Shown: positions 15,991-24,834, numbered from the stretch's first letter. The stretch: 64,000 bases of DNA from Paenibacillus pabuli NBRC 13638 (GCF_001514495.1 NZ_BCNM01000010.1:62001-126000), one strand, 5' to 3'. Numbers and translations: made by a program. The notes: generated from the letters alone by a model not told the origin.

Positions 15991-16048
15991 GCAAGAGTAT
16001 ACAACACTCTTTCCCGGAAAGCTAGTCCTTTTTCATAATTAATCAAAA

Positions 16049-16276
16049 TTATTTTTCGGTCTGGAACATCGTAACATCCCGATCATAATGACTCTTCGTA
16101 CCGTTATCGTTGCGGATACGCACGCTGTCTTCGCTGATCCGCTCCACAATGCCGCGACCTACCTCGCAGTATACGCCAGCTGGATCTTCCTGCCATGCGG
16201 TTACCGTGCATTGGGAGAGTGCAGCCGTGAAAAATTCTATATTTTTTTGTAACGTTCTAGGTTTATTGGATTTCAT
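16049..16276 (-). CDS. Small conserved hypothetical protein
   Basis: I do not recognise this 75-aa product. The N-terminus is basic (MKSNKPRTLQKN). The C-terminal half, GVYCEVGRGIVERISEDSVRIRNDNG, alternates like a small beta-barrel (SH3-like) domain. ATG at 16276 has AAAGGAG six nt upstream, a strong site that supports its reality. It is divergent from ppk1 across the Pho-box region, so it could share that control, but its own promoter is not clear. No terminator is visible between it and the leader at 15990. Confidence 0.6.
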   Translation of the reverse strand: MKSNKPRTLQKNIEFFTAALSQCTVTAWQEDPAGVYCEVGRGIVERISEDSVRIRNDNGTKSHYDRDVTMFQTEK

Positions 16277-16405
16277 TATATACTCCTTTAACAAATACTA
16301 TTTTGGAATGAGAACAGGAAACGAACCATTTTACACTGTACATCACTTTACTCTGTCTACTTCTCTTTGTAAAGGGATGGAAAAAGTTATCGTCATAAGG
16401 TATCA

Positions 16406-16433
16406 TTTACATAAATTTTACATAGCATTTACA
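16406..16433 (+). promoter_or_regulatory. Pho box (three TTTACA repeats) upstream of ppk1
   Basis: TTTACA occurs at 16406-16411, 16417-16422 and 16428-16433, each separated by exactly 5 bp. This is the 11-bp periodic direct repeat recognised by PhoP~P in Bacilli (TT-A/T/C-ACA with 4-6 bp spacers). A TACAAT at 16466-16471 is a possible -10. It implies phosphate-starvation control. Confidence 0.85.
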
Positions 16434-16524
16434 CTGCGATGACGCTTGTAGCCGATTACGAATAGTACAATTAGTTGAGAACATCTAAACAAGGATAGAT
16501 ACGCAACACATTCGGAGGCCATAC

Positions 16525-18606
16525 ATGCATAGAGATGTCAAAACAGGCAACTACGTTAACCGTGATTTAAGTTGGGTGGAATTCAATAGACGTGTGCTCC
16601 AGGAGGCTCAAGATCCAACAACACCTCTGCTGGAACGCATGAGGTTTCTCGGCATTGTCGCCAGTAATCTGGACGAGTTTGTAAGTGTAAGAGTGGCTGA
16701 GACCAAAGAGAAGATCAAGGCCGGATTCACACAAAAAGATTTTACGGGGTACACGCCTTCCGGTCTGTACCGCAGGTTGATTAAACGTACCGGGACCATG
16801 GTCGCCGAGCAATATAAAACCTATCGGGAACTCATTCGCCTGCTGGCCAAGAAAGGCGTGAATTTCCAGGAATATTTGGATCTCAATGTGACCCAGCAGC
16901 GTGCAATGGACCAGTATTTTCATGAGATCATTTTTCCGGTATTAACACCGATGGCTATTGATTCGAGCCGGCCATTCCCACTGGTACACAATAAGTCTGT
17001 TTATCTGTCGGTGATGCTGCAGAAGGAAGGGGAGCAGGAAGACGAGCCGTTTTTGGCAATTGTTCAGGTGCCTTCCAATCTGCCACGGGTGGTGCAGGTG
17101 CCCCTTCGGGCGAATAGTAAAAAGAAAACGTTCATCCTGATAGAGGACCTCATCAAACATCATATTCATACACTCTTCAGCGGGTACGTTCCGCTGGCAG
17201 TACAGGAGTTCCGCGTAACCCGGAATGCGGATCTTTCCATTAATGAAGAGGAAGCCGAAGACTTGCTTGAAGCCATTGAGAAGGAACTGCGCCGCAGACG
17301 CCGGGGAGCGCCGGTACGACTGGAAATATGCAAGGATTTTCGCCCAGACGCGTTGCTTGAGCTCCAGGAAGAGTTCGATATTCAGGACCCCGTGTACGAA
17401 ATCGATGGGCCGCTGGATTTAAGTTTTCTGGCTGGATTTGTGGATAGTCTGGATGGGTTCTCTCATCTAAAATATACTCCCGTGCAGCCGGTATACCCGC
17501 TGGAATTCCTTCCACGCGAGAGTCATTTCGAACTGCTGCGCAAACGCGACGTACTTGTTCATCATCCATATGAGTCGTTCGAACCGGTAACGGACTTTAT
17601 CCTGGAGGCATCAGAAGACCCGCGCGTGATGGCCATCAAGATGACGTTATACCGGGTGAACGGGGACTCCCGTCTCATTCCTGCACTGGCACATGCAGCA
17701 GAGAGCGGCAAGCAGGTGACCGTTGTCGTTGAATTGAAAGCCCGCTTTGATGAAGAACGAAACATTGCGTGGGCCCGCACGCTGGAGAAGGCCGGTTGTC
17801 ATGTCGTATATGGTTTGGTCGGATTAAAGACCCATGCCAAGATTATTCTCGTCGTACGCAGGGAACAGAGCGGTCTGAGAAGATACGTGCATGTCGGAAC
17901 AGGCAACTATAATGAAAGTACGGCCAAAGTATACACCGACGTGGGGCTGTTCACCTCCAATCCCATTATTGGTGAAGATGCATCGGAATTGTTCAATGAG
18001 ATTACCGGCTATTCCGGACCGAAAGCGTTGCAGGCATTTCGCGTCGCTCCAGACGGTATGAAGGATGAATTGTTTGCACTAATTCGCCGCGAAACGGATC
18101 ATGCCCTGAAGGGGAGAAAATCCAGAATCATTGCCAAAATCAATTCCTTATCCCATCAGGACATCATTGATGAATTATATCTGGCCTCTCAGGCTGGTGT
18201 GCAGATTGATCTGATCGTACGCGGCGTGTGCTGCTTGCGTCCCGGGGTAGAAGGACTGAGTGAGAATATTCGGGTAATTAGCATCGTAGACCGGTTTCTG
18301 GAACACTCCAGACTGTTTTATTTTGAAAATAACGGTAACCCGGATGTATATCTGTCCAGCGCAGACTGGATGACCCGTAATTTGAAGCGGAGAATTGAAT
18401 TGATGTGTCCGGTATTTGATCCGGAACTGAAGAAGATGCTGGTCGACATTTTGAATCTGTCGCTTATGGATAATGTGAAGGCAAGAGAGCTTATGCCAGG
18501 TGGTAATTATGTATTTGTACAAAATGAAAAACCCCCGCTGAGAAGTCAGACGGAGGCGCTCGGCATTATTCCTTGGAAGCCTGCTGAATGGAGTGCGATA
18601 ACTTAA
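16525..18606 (+). CDS. ppk1: Polyphosphate kinase PPK1
   Basis: This cytosolic/membrane-associated enzyme makes polyphosphate from ATP and can run in reverse. The 693-aa length is typical. The N-terminal domain begins YVNRDLSWVEFNRRVLQEA, a PPK1 hallmark. The two PLD-like C-terminal domains include LKTHAKIILV with the phosphorylated His (about 437), GTGNYNESTAKVYTDVGLFT, and STADWMTRNL-like SSADWMTRNL. TTCGGAGG precedes the ATG. Phosphate limitation probably controls it through the upstream Pho box. Its last 41 bp overlap the tail of the converging ppx gene, so synthesis and breakdown genes share 3' sequence. Confidence 0.97.
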   Translation: MHRDVKTGNYVNRDLSWVEFNRRVLQEAQDPTTPLLERMRFLGIVASNLDEFVSVRVAETKEKIKAGFTQKDFTGYTPSGLYRRLIKRTGTMVAEQYKTYRELIRLLAKKGVNFQEYLDLNVTQQRAMDQYFHEIIFPVLTPMAIDSSRPFPLVHNKSVYLSVMLQKEGEQEDEPFLAIVQVPSNLPRVVQVPLRANSKKKTFILIEDLIKHHIHTLFSGYVPLAVQEFRVTRNADLSINEEEAEDLLEAIEKELRRRRRGAPVRLEICKDFRPDALLELQEEFDIQDPVYEIDGPLDLSFLAGFVDSLDGFSHLKYTPVQPVYPLEFLPRESHFELLRKRDVLVHHPYESFEPVTDFILEASEDPRVMAIKMTLYRVNGDSRLIPALAHAAESGKQVTVVVELKARFDEERNIAWARTLEKAGCHVVYGLVGLKTHAKIILVVRREQSGLRRYVHVGTGNYNESTAKVYTDVGLFTSNPIIGEDASELFNEITGYSGPKALQAFRVAPDGMKDELFALIRRETDHALKGRKSRIIAKINSLSHQDIIDELYLASQAGVQIDLIVRGVCCLRPGVEGLSENIRVISIVDRFLEHSRLFYFENNGNPDVYLSSADWMTRNLKRRIELMCPVFDPELKKMLVDILNLSLMDNVKARELMPGGNYVFVQNEKPPLRSQTEALGIIPWKPAEWSAIT

Positions 18607-20092
18607 CTCCCCAGGCTTCCTGCAGATCTTTCACGGCCTCATCGAGGCTGCTCAGTTCCAGTAACGGCTCGCCTGTACAGATGAATTGCATCTGCAGCGA
18701 GTCGTTTTCTTTTGCTGCCTGTATGGCGGTAATACGTTCAGACCGACTAATGGCTTCGGCCACTCGCAGCAGAGAGCCCAGGCGATGCGCATGTCGTTCA
18801 TCTGAATCCTTCAGAACGTCCCGGTGCTTCTGAAGCAGCTGAGGCGTTCTCTTTTTGGGATGGTAATCAGCTGCAATCGCGCTCAGGATGGTCTCTCGAT
18901 GAGACAGCCCATAGATACTGGCATTCATGATCCAGTAGGCCGAGTGCTGTGGATACCGGAAATAGTTAATCTGTTTTCCAGCCATATGCAGCATGGAAGA
19001 AGCATACAGAATTCGGGCATCTGCCGGATCAGGGGGGGTGCCCTGCAAAGCAGTATACATCGTGATTGTGTCCTGATGAACCCGGTGCAGACGGTTCTCC
19101 GGGATCGGCGGACCGAAATGGATGAAGTTACGAATGCTGTCCTTCAGTGCGTCTGGAACGACTGGCTTACCTTCAGCCATGAGATCTCGCAACAAACCGT
19201 CCCGTAAACCCGCTCCACTCACAACATACCGGTCACCTTGGATCATTCGAAAGACAGTCCGCAGAATCAATACACCCGGAACAATAATATCTGCACGATC
19301 CTTGGCCAGTCCGGGGACTTTCTTGCGCTGTGCCGAGGTTAGATGCGGCAATGAACGAGCGATATTTTCCATTTCTTCTGCACCGATTTCGTAATGATGT
19401 GTAACCGGTAAAGAATATTGCGTTCGCTTCTGCTCCACTTTGGCCAGTGTACGCATCGTCCCGCCAAGCCCTATGAGAGGCAGGCCCGGATGCTGCCTTA
19501 TCCAGTCCTGTTCGCTTAATGCTTCAATAACCTCATTGCAAAGTGCAGCAGCATTAGCCTCAGACCACTGATCTTCCGTCCCATAACGGGCGTATGAATT
19601 AACGGCACCGATAGGAAGTGAAATACTGTGCAGTCTTTTACGATCACGGAATACAGTGATTTCGGTACTTCCCCCGCCAATATCCACGACAAAACCGTCC
19701 GCCAGTTCAATCGATTGTGTAACGCCAAGAAAACCGTAATAGGCTTCCTGATCCCCGGATACTCGTTCAACCTGAAGTCCCGTCTCCGCTTCGAGCCAAC
19801 CTATAATTTCGAGGGCATTGCCAGCATTACGAATCGCTGCTGTAGCCGCAGCCCGGATGAGCTTGGTGTGATACGCTTCGCAGGTAGCCTTGAACTGCTG
19901 CAAAATGGTAATGGCTTTATCCAGTGAATGTCTCAGGATGGTGCCGTTTTGTTCAACGACATTGCTCAGACGAGCGGCATATTTGTCTTCATGAATGATG
20001 CGGTAAGCTCCGTCAGGGTCCATTTCATAAATGACGAGACGAATGGAGTTGGAGCCGATGTCAATAATTCCAAGTGTTTCGTTATGTGTCAT
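18566..20092 (-). CDS. ppx: Exopolyphosphatase (Ppx/GppA family)
   Basis: This enzyme removes terminal phosphates from polyphosphate or hydrolyses pppGpp. Ppx/GppA signatures are visible: GIIDIGSNSIRLVIYE at the N-terminus, then FVVDIGGGSTE (about 140-150) for phosphate binding. An HD-type helical C-terminal region (about 320-508) includes LHMAGKQINYFRYPQHSAYWIMN. The 508-aa length matches the long Ppx type. ATG at 20092 is used because AAGGAG lies at the right distance; an ATG 6 nt earlier would touch it. The gene shares its 3' end with ppk1 in convergent orientation and probably forms an operon with the small membrane protein upstream. Confidence 0.94.
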   Translation of the reverse strand: MTHNETLGIIDIGSNSIRLVIYEMDPDGAYRIIHEDKYAARLSNVVEQNGTILRHSLDKAITILQQFKATCEAYHTKLIRAAATAAIRNAGNALEIIGWLEAETGLQVERVSGDQEAYYGFLGVTQSIELADGFVVDIGGGSTEITVFRDRKRLHSISLPIGAVNSYARYGTEDQWSEANAAALCNEVIEALSEQDWIRQHPGLPLIGLGGTMRTLAKVEQKRTQYSLPVTHHYEIGAEEMENIARSLPHLTSAQRKKVPGLAKDRADIIVPGVLILRTVFRMIQGDRYVVSGAGLRDGLLRDLMAEGKPVVPDALKDSIRNFIHFGPPIPENRLHRVHQDTITMYTALQGTPPDPADARILYASSMLHMAGKQINYFRYPQHSAYWIMNASIYGLSHRETILSAIAADYHPKKRTPQLLQKHRDVLKDSDERHAHRLGSLLRVAEAISRSERITAIQAAKENDSLQMQFICTGEPLLELSSLDEAVKDLQEAWGVKLSHSIQQASKE

Positions 20093-20123
20093 AAGCATCT
20101 CCTTCTACAGAGGTTGATCTACC

Positions 20124-20378
20124 CTACCCGAAGTGCAGCAAGGCAGCCATGGCTTCCGGCGAACCCGGAGGCGTGGAGGAGAAGGGTGTGGTTAACATTA
20201 CTACAATGATGAAGACGATGAAACAGGCAAATATAATACAGCTTGCGGCAAACCCGCGATTACGTTTTTTGATAAACAGTCGAATACCTGTAACAAAGAG
20301 AAGTACCGTAACGGCTACCAGAACGATCGACATTGCAACATAAGCTACGCCATACAGTGATTTGAAAAATGCTTCCAT
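20124..20378 (-). CDS. Small two-TM membrane protein
   Basis: The 84-aa product has two hydrophobic spans (about residues 10-32 and 44-66) separated by the basic loop IKKRNRGF. A proline-rich tail (TTPFSSTPPGSPEA) follows. AAGGAG lies 12 nt before the ATG. It ends only 31 bp before ppx on the same strand, so co-transcription is likely, and a link to polyphosphate or membrane phosphate physiology is possible but unproven. I do not recognise a family. Confidence 0.65.
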   Translation of the reverse strand: MEAFFKSLYGVAYVAMSIVLVAVTVLLFVTGIRLFIKKRNRGFAASCIIFACFIVFIIVVMLTTPFSSTPPGSPEAMAALLHFG

Positions 20379-20613
20379 TTGTTCTGAACGCTCCTTAGAT
20401 CCTCAATTTAAGCCTTTCCATACCATTCTTTAGTAGCATACGACAGTTTGATGCGTTTGAAAAGCAGACCGGGCGCATGTTCCGACCTTGGGACACGCTT
20501 CTGGACGATCTCCACGGAAAAGGGGCCCTCGCCTTGGACAGACATCCAAGAAAGCATGACTCCAGTTGAGTATGTATAAGGAAGGACCATTGTTCAGGAA
20601 AGGAGATTGACCC

Positions 20614-21273
20614 ATGTCGAGACAGCTTGCAAGCAAATGGCTGAAGACAGCAGCACTTATGAAATATCCGGTAGCGGCTGTCCATATTCCACAGACGATG
20701 GCATTCAATTCGAGAAATCTGCTGCACATGCTTAGCCGCTATGGAATGGTATATATTAAACCGGTTGTCGGAGGTGGCGGGTACGGTGTCATCAGAGTAT
20801 CCGCAAGCGGAGAAACGTATCGGTACACTCATATGATGGTCACTCGTTCTTTTACCAGCTACAACCAGATGTATCACTCCCTGATCCGTGTAAAAGCCAG
20901 ACGAAGATACCTGATTCAGCAAGGTGTTCATCTTGCGACGATCCACGGCAGACCGGTGGATTACCGTGTCAAAGTGGTCAAAACGGAAAGGGGCTGGGTA
21001 TTCCGTTCCCTGGTAGGGAGGCTTGCGCGCCCGGGATTAGTTGTGACGAATCTTAGCAAGGGAGGCACAATGCTTTCCGGCAGGAGAGCACTCGGTATGT
21101 CGCTGCCCCATATTTCCGGAAGACACAAACGCCGGGAGATGCGTTCACTTACACTCACCTGCACACAAATTATGGAAAGACAATTTCCAGGGGTAGGGCA
21201 GCTAGGTTTCGATTACGGATTGGATCATTCAGGCAAGATCTGGATTCTGGAAGTGAACACCAGACCTCAATGA
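20614..21273 (+). CDS. YheC/YheD family ATP-grasp-like protein
   Basis: The 219-aa protein has features of the YheC/YheD endospore coat-associated family. These are MVYIKPVVGGGGYGVIRV (ATP-grasp nucleotide-binding strand-loop), YLIQQGVHL, GRPVDYRVKVVKTERGWVF, and the terminal GQLGFDYGLDHSGKIWILEVNTRPQ carrying the metal-binding Glu/Asn. It is shorter than several paralogues and stops right after the last ATP-grasp motif, though no disruption is visible. AAAGGAGATT precedes the ATG. The enzymatic activity is not established. The location next to the sporulation regulator gene sda is suggestive only. Confidence 0.85.
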   Translation: MSRQLASKWLKTAALMKYPVAAVHIPQTMAFNSRNLLHMLSRYGMVYIKPVVGGGGYGVIRVSASGETYRYTHMMVTRSFTSYNQMYHSLIRVKARRRYLIQQGVHLATIHGRPVDYRVKVVKTERGWVFRSLVGRLARPGLVVTNLSKGGTMLSGRRALGMSLPHISGRHKRREMRSLTLTCTQIMERQFPGVGQLGFDYGLDHSGKIWILEVNTRPQ

Positions 21274-21454
21274 AAATAGCAAAAAAATCTAAAAAAAACC
21301 AAAGAAAATCCGATAGTAAAATAGAAGGAAACGAGATGGAAAACGTTTGAAAATCAAGGAGTGCGGGTAATTTACTCGCAAGCAAGTCTTGAAACTATGA
21401 ATTTATTCTAAAAAAAATACTCTGATAAACGTTCTGTTCGATAGGATACGGTCC

Positions 21455-21554
21455 TGTGTATAAATACTGTCCACAATATCCCCGTTGATCAATCAACATT
21501 TTTACCATTTATCAACAAACTATACACAGGATTTCCACAAAACGTTGTGGATAA
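21455..21554. promoter_or_regulatory. DnaA-box cluster upstream of sda
   Basis: A perfect DnaA box, TGTGGATAA (complement of TTATCCACA), lies at 21546-21554. One-mismatch boxes are TGTGTATAA (21455-21463) and TTATCAACA (21509-21517). CTATACACA (21520-21528) and a TTTCCACA lie between them. In B. subtilis DnaA activates sda from such boxes, so the signal fits replication-status control of sporulation. Confidence 0.8.
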
Positions 21555-21629
21555 CAAGAACGCTTGTTCTCTTTATAAATCTCTGATATGATAGTTTTGA
21601 GGAAAAAAAAGGAAAGGTTGTGGCGGGAA

Positions 21630-21773
21630 ATGGCTATGTTATCCGATGAGATGTTATTGGATTCCTACCATAAGGCGATTGAGTTGAATCTCGAACGAGA
21701 TTTCATCGCACTGCTGTTGGCAGAAATCCATAAGCGCAAACTGGGTACCGACGTATCTGCCATTCTTCACTAG
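21630..21773 (+). CDS. sda: Sporulation histidine kinase inhibitor Sda
   Basis: Sda is a helical-hairpin protein that binds KinA/KinB-type kinases and blocks phosphorelay input when replication is perturbed. MLSDEMLLDSYHKAIELNLERDFIALLLAEIHKRKLG closely follows the Sda pattern (LSDE-L--SY-KA-E--L-RDFI-LL--EI--R-L), with the conserved hairpin hydrophobics and Arg/Asp. From the ATG at 21630 it is about 47 aa, the family's usual size; ATG at 21636 is also possible. It is preceded by a cluster of DnaA boxes. No terminator follows directly, so the transcript may run to the hairpin at 22045-22096. Confidence 0.92.
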   Translation: MAMLSDEMLLDSYHKAIELNLERDFIALLLAEIHKRKLGTDVSAILH

Positions 21774-21794
21774 AGATCCTCATTGCAGGCAATG

Positions 21795-22046
21795 TTACAG
21801 GTTACCGGACATGTCCCATAGATGGACAGGCCATAGCGTGCTTGTCTGGCAGTGGTGACAGAACATCATATGATTGCAAACGTTTTCGGCTTCGTCTGCC
21901 ATGTCAGAGGAAGTTTGAAATACGTAGGGGCTGTATGGTCCGGTGTAATCGTCCAATTTGCCGCATTCTGACAGTCCCTGAAGGCAGTGGGGACAAGCCT
22001 GCTCCGGTACAACCAGACCGTTACACAGCGGGCATATATAAGACAA
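21795..22046 (-). CDS. Zinc-ribbon protein of unknown function
   Basis: The 83-aa product starts at TTG 22046, with AGGAGGG 6 nt upstream, and reads MSYICPLCNGLVVPEQACPHC. Four CxxC-like pairs (CPLC, CPHC, CNHMMFCHHC) indicate one or two zinc-ribbon knuckles. No other domain is seen. The ribosome site lies inside a perfect stem (see 22045-22096), so translation may be controlled by RNA structure. It probably shares a transcript with yumC, which ends 85 bp upstream. Function is unknown. Confidence 0.72.
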   Translation of the reverse strand: MSYICPLCNGLVVPEQACPHCLQGLSECGKLDDYTGPYSPYVFQTSSDMADEAENVCNHMMFCHHCQTSTLWPVHLWDMSGNL

Positions 22047-22096
22047 GGGTATCCCTCCTGATGTTGGATTCATTCAGGAGTAAGATACCCTTTTTT
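22045..22096. promoter_or_regulatory. Hairpin enclosing the zinc-ribbon gene's RBS; plus-strand terminator
   Basis: AAGGGTATC (22045-22053) pairs with GATACCCTT (22084-22092), and CTCCTGA (22055-22061) with TCAGGAG (22074-22080). On the plus strand T6 follows, forming a terminator suited to the sda transcript. On the minus strand the same stem buries the AGGAGGG and start region of the zinc-ribbon gene. Confidence 0.75.
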
Positions 22097-22130
22097 GTGT
22101 CTTTTATATTCTATATGATTCCATAAGGAG

Positions 22131-23132
22131 TTAGCGCTTCATGTTACTACTGTGTCCCGGGGACAACTTGGCGTCCGGGTCGAAGTAAACCTTGGCATTG
22201 TTGACTGCGGTTGGTGCTTCACCGAATCCGACAGCAATCAGCTTCAGCTTGCCTGGATAGGTTGTAATATCTCCGGCAGCATAGATGCCCGGAATTGACG
22301 TTTCCATGCGGGAATCGACGACAATGGAATTGCTGTCGATCTCGATGCCCCATTCAGCGATCGGTCCCAGAGAAGATACGAAGCCAAAATTGACGATCAC
22401 ATCATCCACTTCGATTTCCTGGGTTTCCTTCGTTTTGACATGAGCCAAAGTCACCTTGGTAATGCTGTCTTCCCCATGAAGTTCCGTGATTTCCGTAGGT
22501 GTAACCACGTTCACTTTGGAATTCATCAGGTTTTCGACACTGTGCTCATGGGCACGGAATTTGTCGCGGCGATGGATGAGAGTTACTTGCTCAGCGATCG
22601 GCTCAAGCATGAGCGCCCAATCGACAGCGGAGTCACCGCCACCGCTGATCAGTACTTTTTTGCCGGCAAAGGCGTTCAGATCACTGATGAAGTAGTGCAG
22701 ATTGGTTTTTTCAAATTTGGCCGCACCTTCAAGCTCCAGACGACGGGGTTCGAACGCGCCTACACCCGCTGTGATGATTACGGCTTTGGCATGGTATTCA
22801 TTCACATCGGTTTTTACAACGAAATGACGTTCTTCCAGTTTCTCTACCGACACAACCTTTTCTTCCAGGCGAATGTTCGGGTTAAAATGATTCATTTGCT
22901 CCACCAGGTTGTTCACCAGTTCCTGAGCAGTAACTTTCGGGAACCCGGCTACATCATAGATGTATTTCTCGGGATAGAGGGCGGCAAGTTGTCCACCAAG
23001 TTGTGGCATACTTTCAACCAAAGTAACGGATGCCTGGCGCATCCCTCCGTAAAACGCGGCGAACAGGCCCGCAGGGCCGCCGCCAATAATAAGCAAATCG
23101 GTCATGTCATGACCGGCAGTTTGTGCAGTCAA
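22131..23132 (-). CDS. yumC: Ferredoxin/flavodoxin-NADP+ reductase (YumC type)
   Basis: This thioredoxin-reductase-like FNR transfers electrons between NADPH and ferredoxin or flavodoxin. The N-terminal FAD motif [16 protein letters not shown], the NADPH motif [10 protein letters not shown] (about 165-174) and C-terminal YAAGDI are visible. There is no CxxC, which separates it from thioredoxin reductase. The 333-aa length is right. The start is TTG at 23132 with AAAGGTG upstream; an ATG ten codons in (MTDLLIIGG) is an alternative. B. subtilis yumC is next to yumB (ndh-like), and here ndh is divergent across a 508-bp gap. The pair fits a conserved redox neighbourhood. Confidence 0.94.
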   Translation of the reverse strand: MTAQTAGHDMTDLLIIGGGPAGLFAAFYGGMRQASVTLVESMPQLGGQLAALYPEKYIYDVAGFPKVTAQELVNNLVEQMNHFNPNIRLEEKVVSVEKLEERHFVVKTDVNEYHAKAVIITAGVGAFEPRRLELEGAAKFEKTNLHYFISDLNAFAGKKVLISGGGDSAVDWALMLEPIAEQVTLIHRRDKFRAHEHSVENLMNSKVNVVTPTEITELHGEDSITKVTLAHVKTKETQEIEVDDVIVNFGFVSSLGPIAEWGIEIDSNSIVVDSRMETSIPGIYAAGDITTYPGKLKLIAVGFGEAPTAVNNAKVYFDPDAKLSPGHSSNMKR

Positions 23133-23463
23133 GAATCAACAACACCTTTCTTATTTTAATAGGTAGTTAACAGAAATAGTGGAACCGGGTACATAGTGTA
23201 ACCCGCAGTTGTTGCTGAACTGTCTTTCTCATTATAAACGGTGTATACAGGGTTGCAAAGTTGACAGTTTGATGAATCTGGGAACAATAGATGAACATCA
23301 GGTGATAATAGGATGAAATTGGAAATGAAAGGTTATGAAAGATAACAAAAAAAACCTTGATATTTGCCAGAAATACAGATATCCTTGACCTGTACTATGT
23401 GTTTTTTTGTCTAATTTAGCTCCAATTTGTAATGTGAAGACAATACCCGCGTTTTGTTGAATC

Positions 23464-23481
23464 TTGTGTATAATTTCACAA
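23464..23481 (+). promoter_or_regulatory. Rex operator upstream of ndh
   Basis: TTGTGTATAATTTCACAA matches the Bacilli Rex consensus TTGTGAAWWWWTTCACAA at 17 of 18 positions. It contains a TATAAT (23469-23474) that could be the -10. Rex releases DNA when NADH rises; B. subtilis Rex controls ndh. The rest of the 23133-23640 gap holds no gene that I can support. Confidence 0.82.
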
Positions 23482-23640
23482 TTTTAACCGATAACTTGCA
23501 TGCAAAAAGTTCAAATAAATTCGCGAAGTTAACATTTGTCGTCATAATGGATAAGACCTCATCAATATGGGTAAGTAAGAGCCTTTTTACAACAAAACAA
23601 TCGAACGGCTGATGCGAGCGAAACCGGAAGGGGTATAGAC

Positions 23641-24834
23641 ATGAGCAGTATTCCCAAAATCGTCATCCTCGGCGCGGGCTATGGCGGGATTCTGACAGCC
23701 CAGCGGCTGCAGAAGGAATTGAATTATAACGAGGCCGATGTCACTTTGGTGAACCGGCATGATTATCATTATATCACCACACATCTACATATGCCGGCAG
23801 CGGGCACAGATACCATTGAACATGCAAGGGTTCCCATTTCAAAGCTGATTGACGAGTTCAAGATTGATCTGGTCAAGTCTTCGGTGAAGGAGATCCGCCT
23901 GCAGGATCGGAAGATTATTCTGGAGGACGGCACGCTATCCTATGATTATCTGATCATTGGATTGGGCGGAGAACCGGAAACCTTCGGTATTCCTGGCATG
24001 CTTGATCATGCGATGACCATTCGCAGCATTAACTCGGTCAGACGGATTCGTGAGCATATCGAATATCAGTTTGCCATGTACAAAAACGATAATAAGCGTA
24101 ACCGCATTCGTTTTGTTGTGGGAGGCGCGGGCTTTAGTGGTGTCGAATTCGTGGCTGAACTTGCGGATCGAATTCCTCAGCTTTGCAAGGAATTCGATGT
24201 GAACCCGAAAAACGTGCACATTTATAATGTGGAAGCTGCACCTTCAGCCCTGCCGGGCTTTGATCCGGAACTGGTAGAACATGCAATGAACGTGTTGAAG
24301 AAAAAAGGGGTTACTTTCAAAATCGGTGTTCCGATTAAGCAATGTCTGCCTGACGGGGTCATTGTGGGTGAGGGAGAAAAACTGGATGCAGCAACGGTCG
24401 TCTGGACCGGCGGTATTCGGGGTAACGCTTTGCTTGAACAGGCAGGCCTTGAAGTGATGCGTGGACGGGTGAAAGTCGATGAATATCTGCGTGCCCCAGG
24501 GCATGAGCATGTCTATGTCATCGGTGACAATTCACTGGTGTTTAACAACGAAGGGCGGCCTTATCCGCCAACCGCTCAGATCGCAATGCAGCAGGGTGTT
24601 AACTGTGCCAAAAACGTTGTCGCAGCCATCCGCAAGAAGCAGCCTCAGCCTTTTGAATTTACAAGTAAGGGTACGGTGGCGTCACTGGGGAAAGGTGAAG
24701 CTATCGCCGTCGTTGGCGGTAAGAAATACAAAGGCTGGAAGGCAGCTCAACTGAAGAAACTGGTGGATCTCCGGTATTTGTTTATCATCGGTGGTATTCC
24801 CCTCGTACTGAAGAAAGGGCGGTTTTTTGGATGA
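23641..24834 (+). CDS. ndh: Type II NADH dehydrogenase (NDH-2)
   Basis: This is a peripheral-membrane flavoprotein that oxidises NADH and reduces menaquinone without proton pumping. The 397-aa length and motifs fit: FAD-binding ILGAGYGGILTAQRLQ, the NADH Rossmann motif GGAGFSGVEFVAEL (about 161-174), the quinone-site AQIAMQQG (AQxAxQ), and VIGDNS near the second FAD contact. A GGAAGGGG site precedes ATG 23641. The Rex operator 160 bp upstream predicts induction when NADH accumulates. The stop overlaps the next ORF by ATGA, so the two are translationally coupled. Confidence 0.95.
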   Translation: MSSIPKIVILGAGYGGILTAQRLQKELNYNEADVTLVNRHDYHYITTHLHMPAAGTDTIEHARVPISKLIDEFKIDLVKSSVKEIRLQDRKIILEDGTLSYDYLIIGLGGEPETFGIPGMLDHAMTIRSINSVRRIREHIEYQFAMYKNDNKRNRIRFVVGGAGFSGVEFVAELADRIPQLCKEFDVNPKNVHIYNVEAAPSALPGFDPELVEHAMNVLKKKGVTFKIGVPIKQCLPDGVIVGEGEKLDAATVVWTGGIRGNALLEQAGLEVMRGRVKVDEYLRAPGHEHVYVIGDNSLVFNNEGRPYPPTAQIAMQQGVNCAKNVVAAIRKKQPQPFEFTSKGTVASLGKGEAIAVVGGKKYKGWKAAQLKKLVDLRYLFIIGGIPLVLKKGRFFG

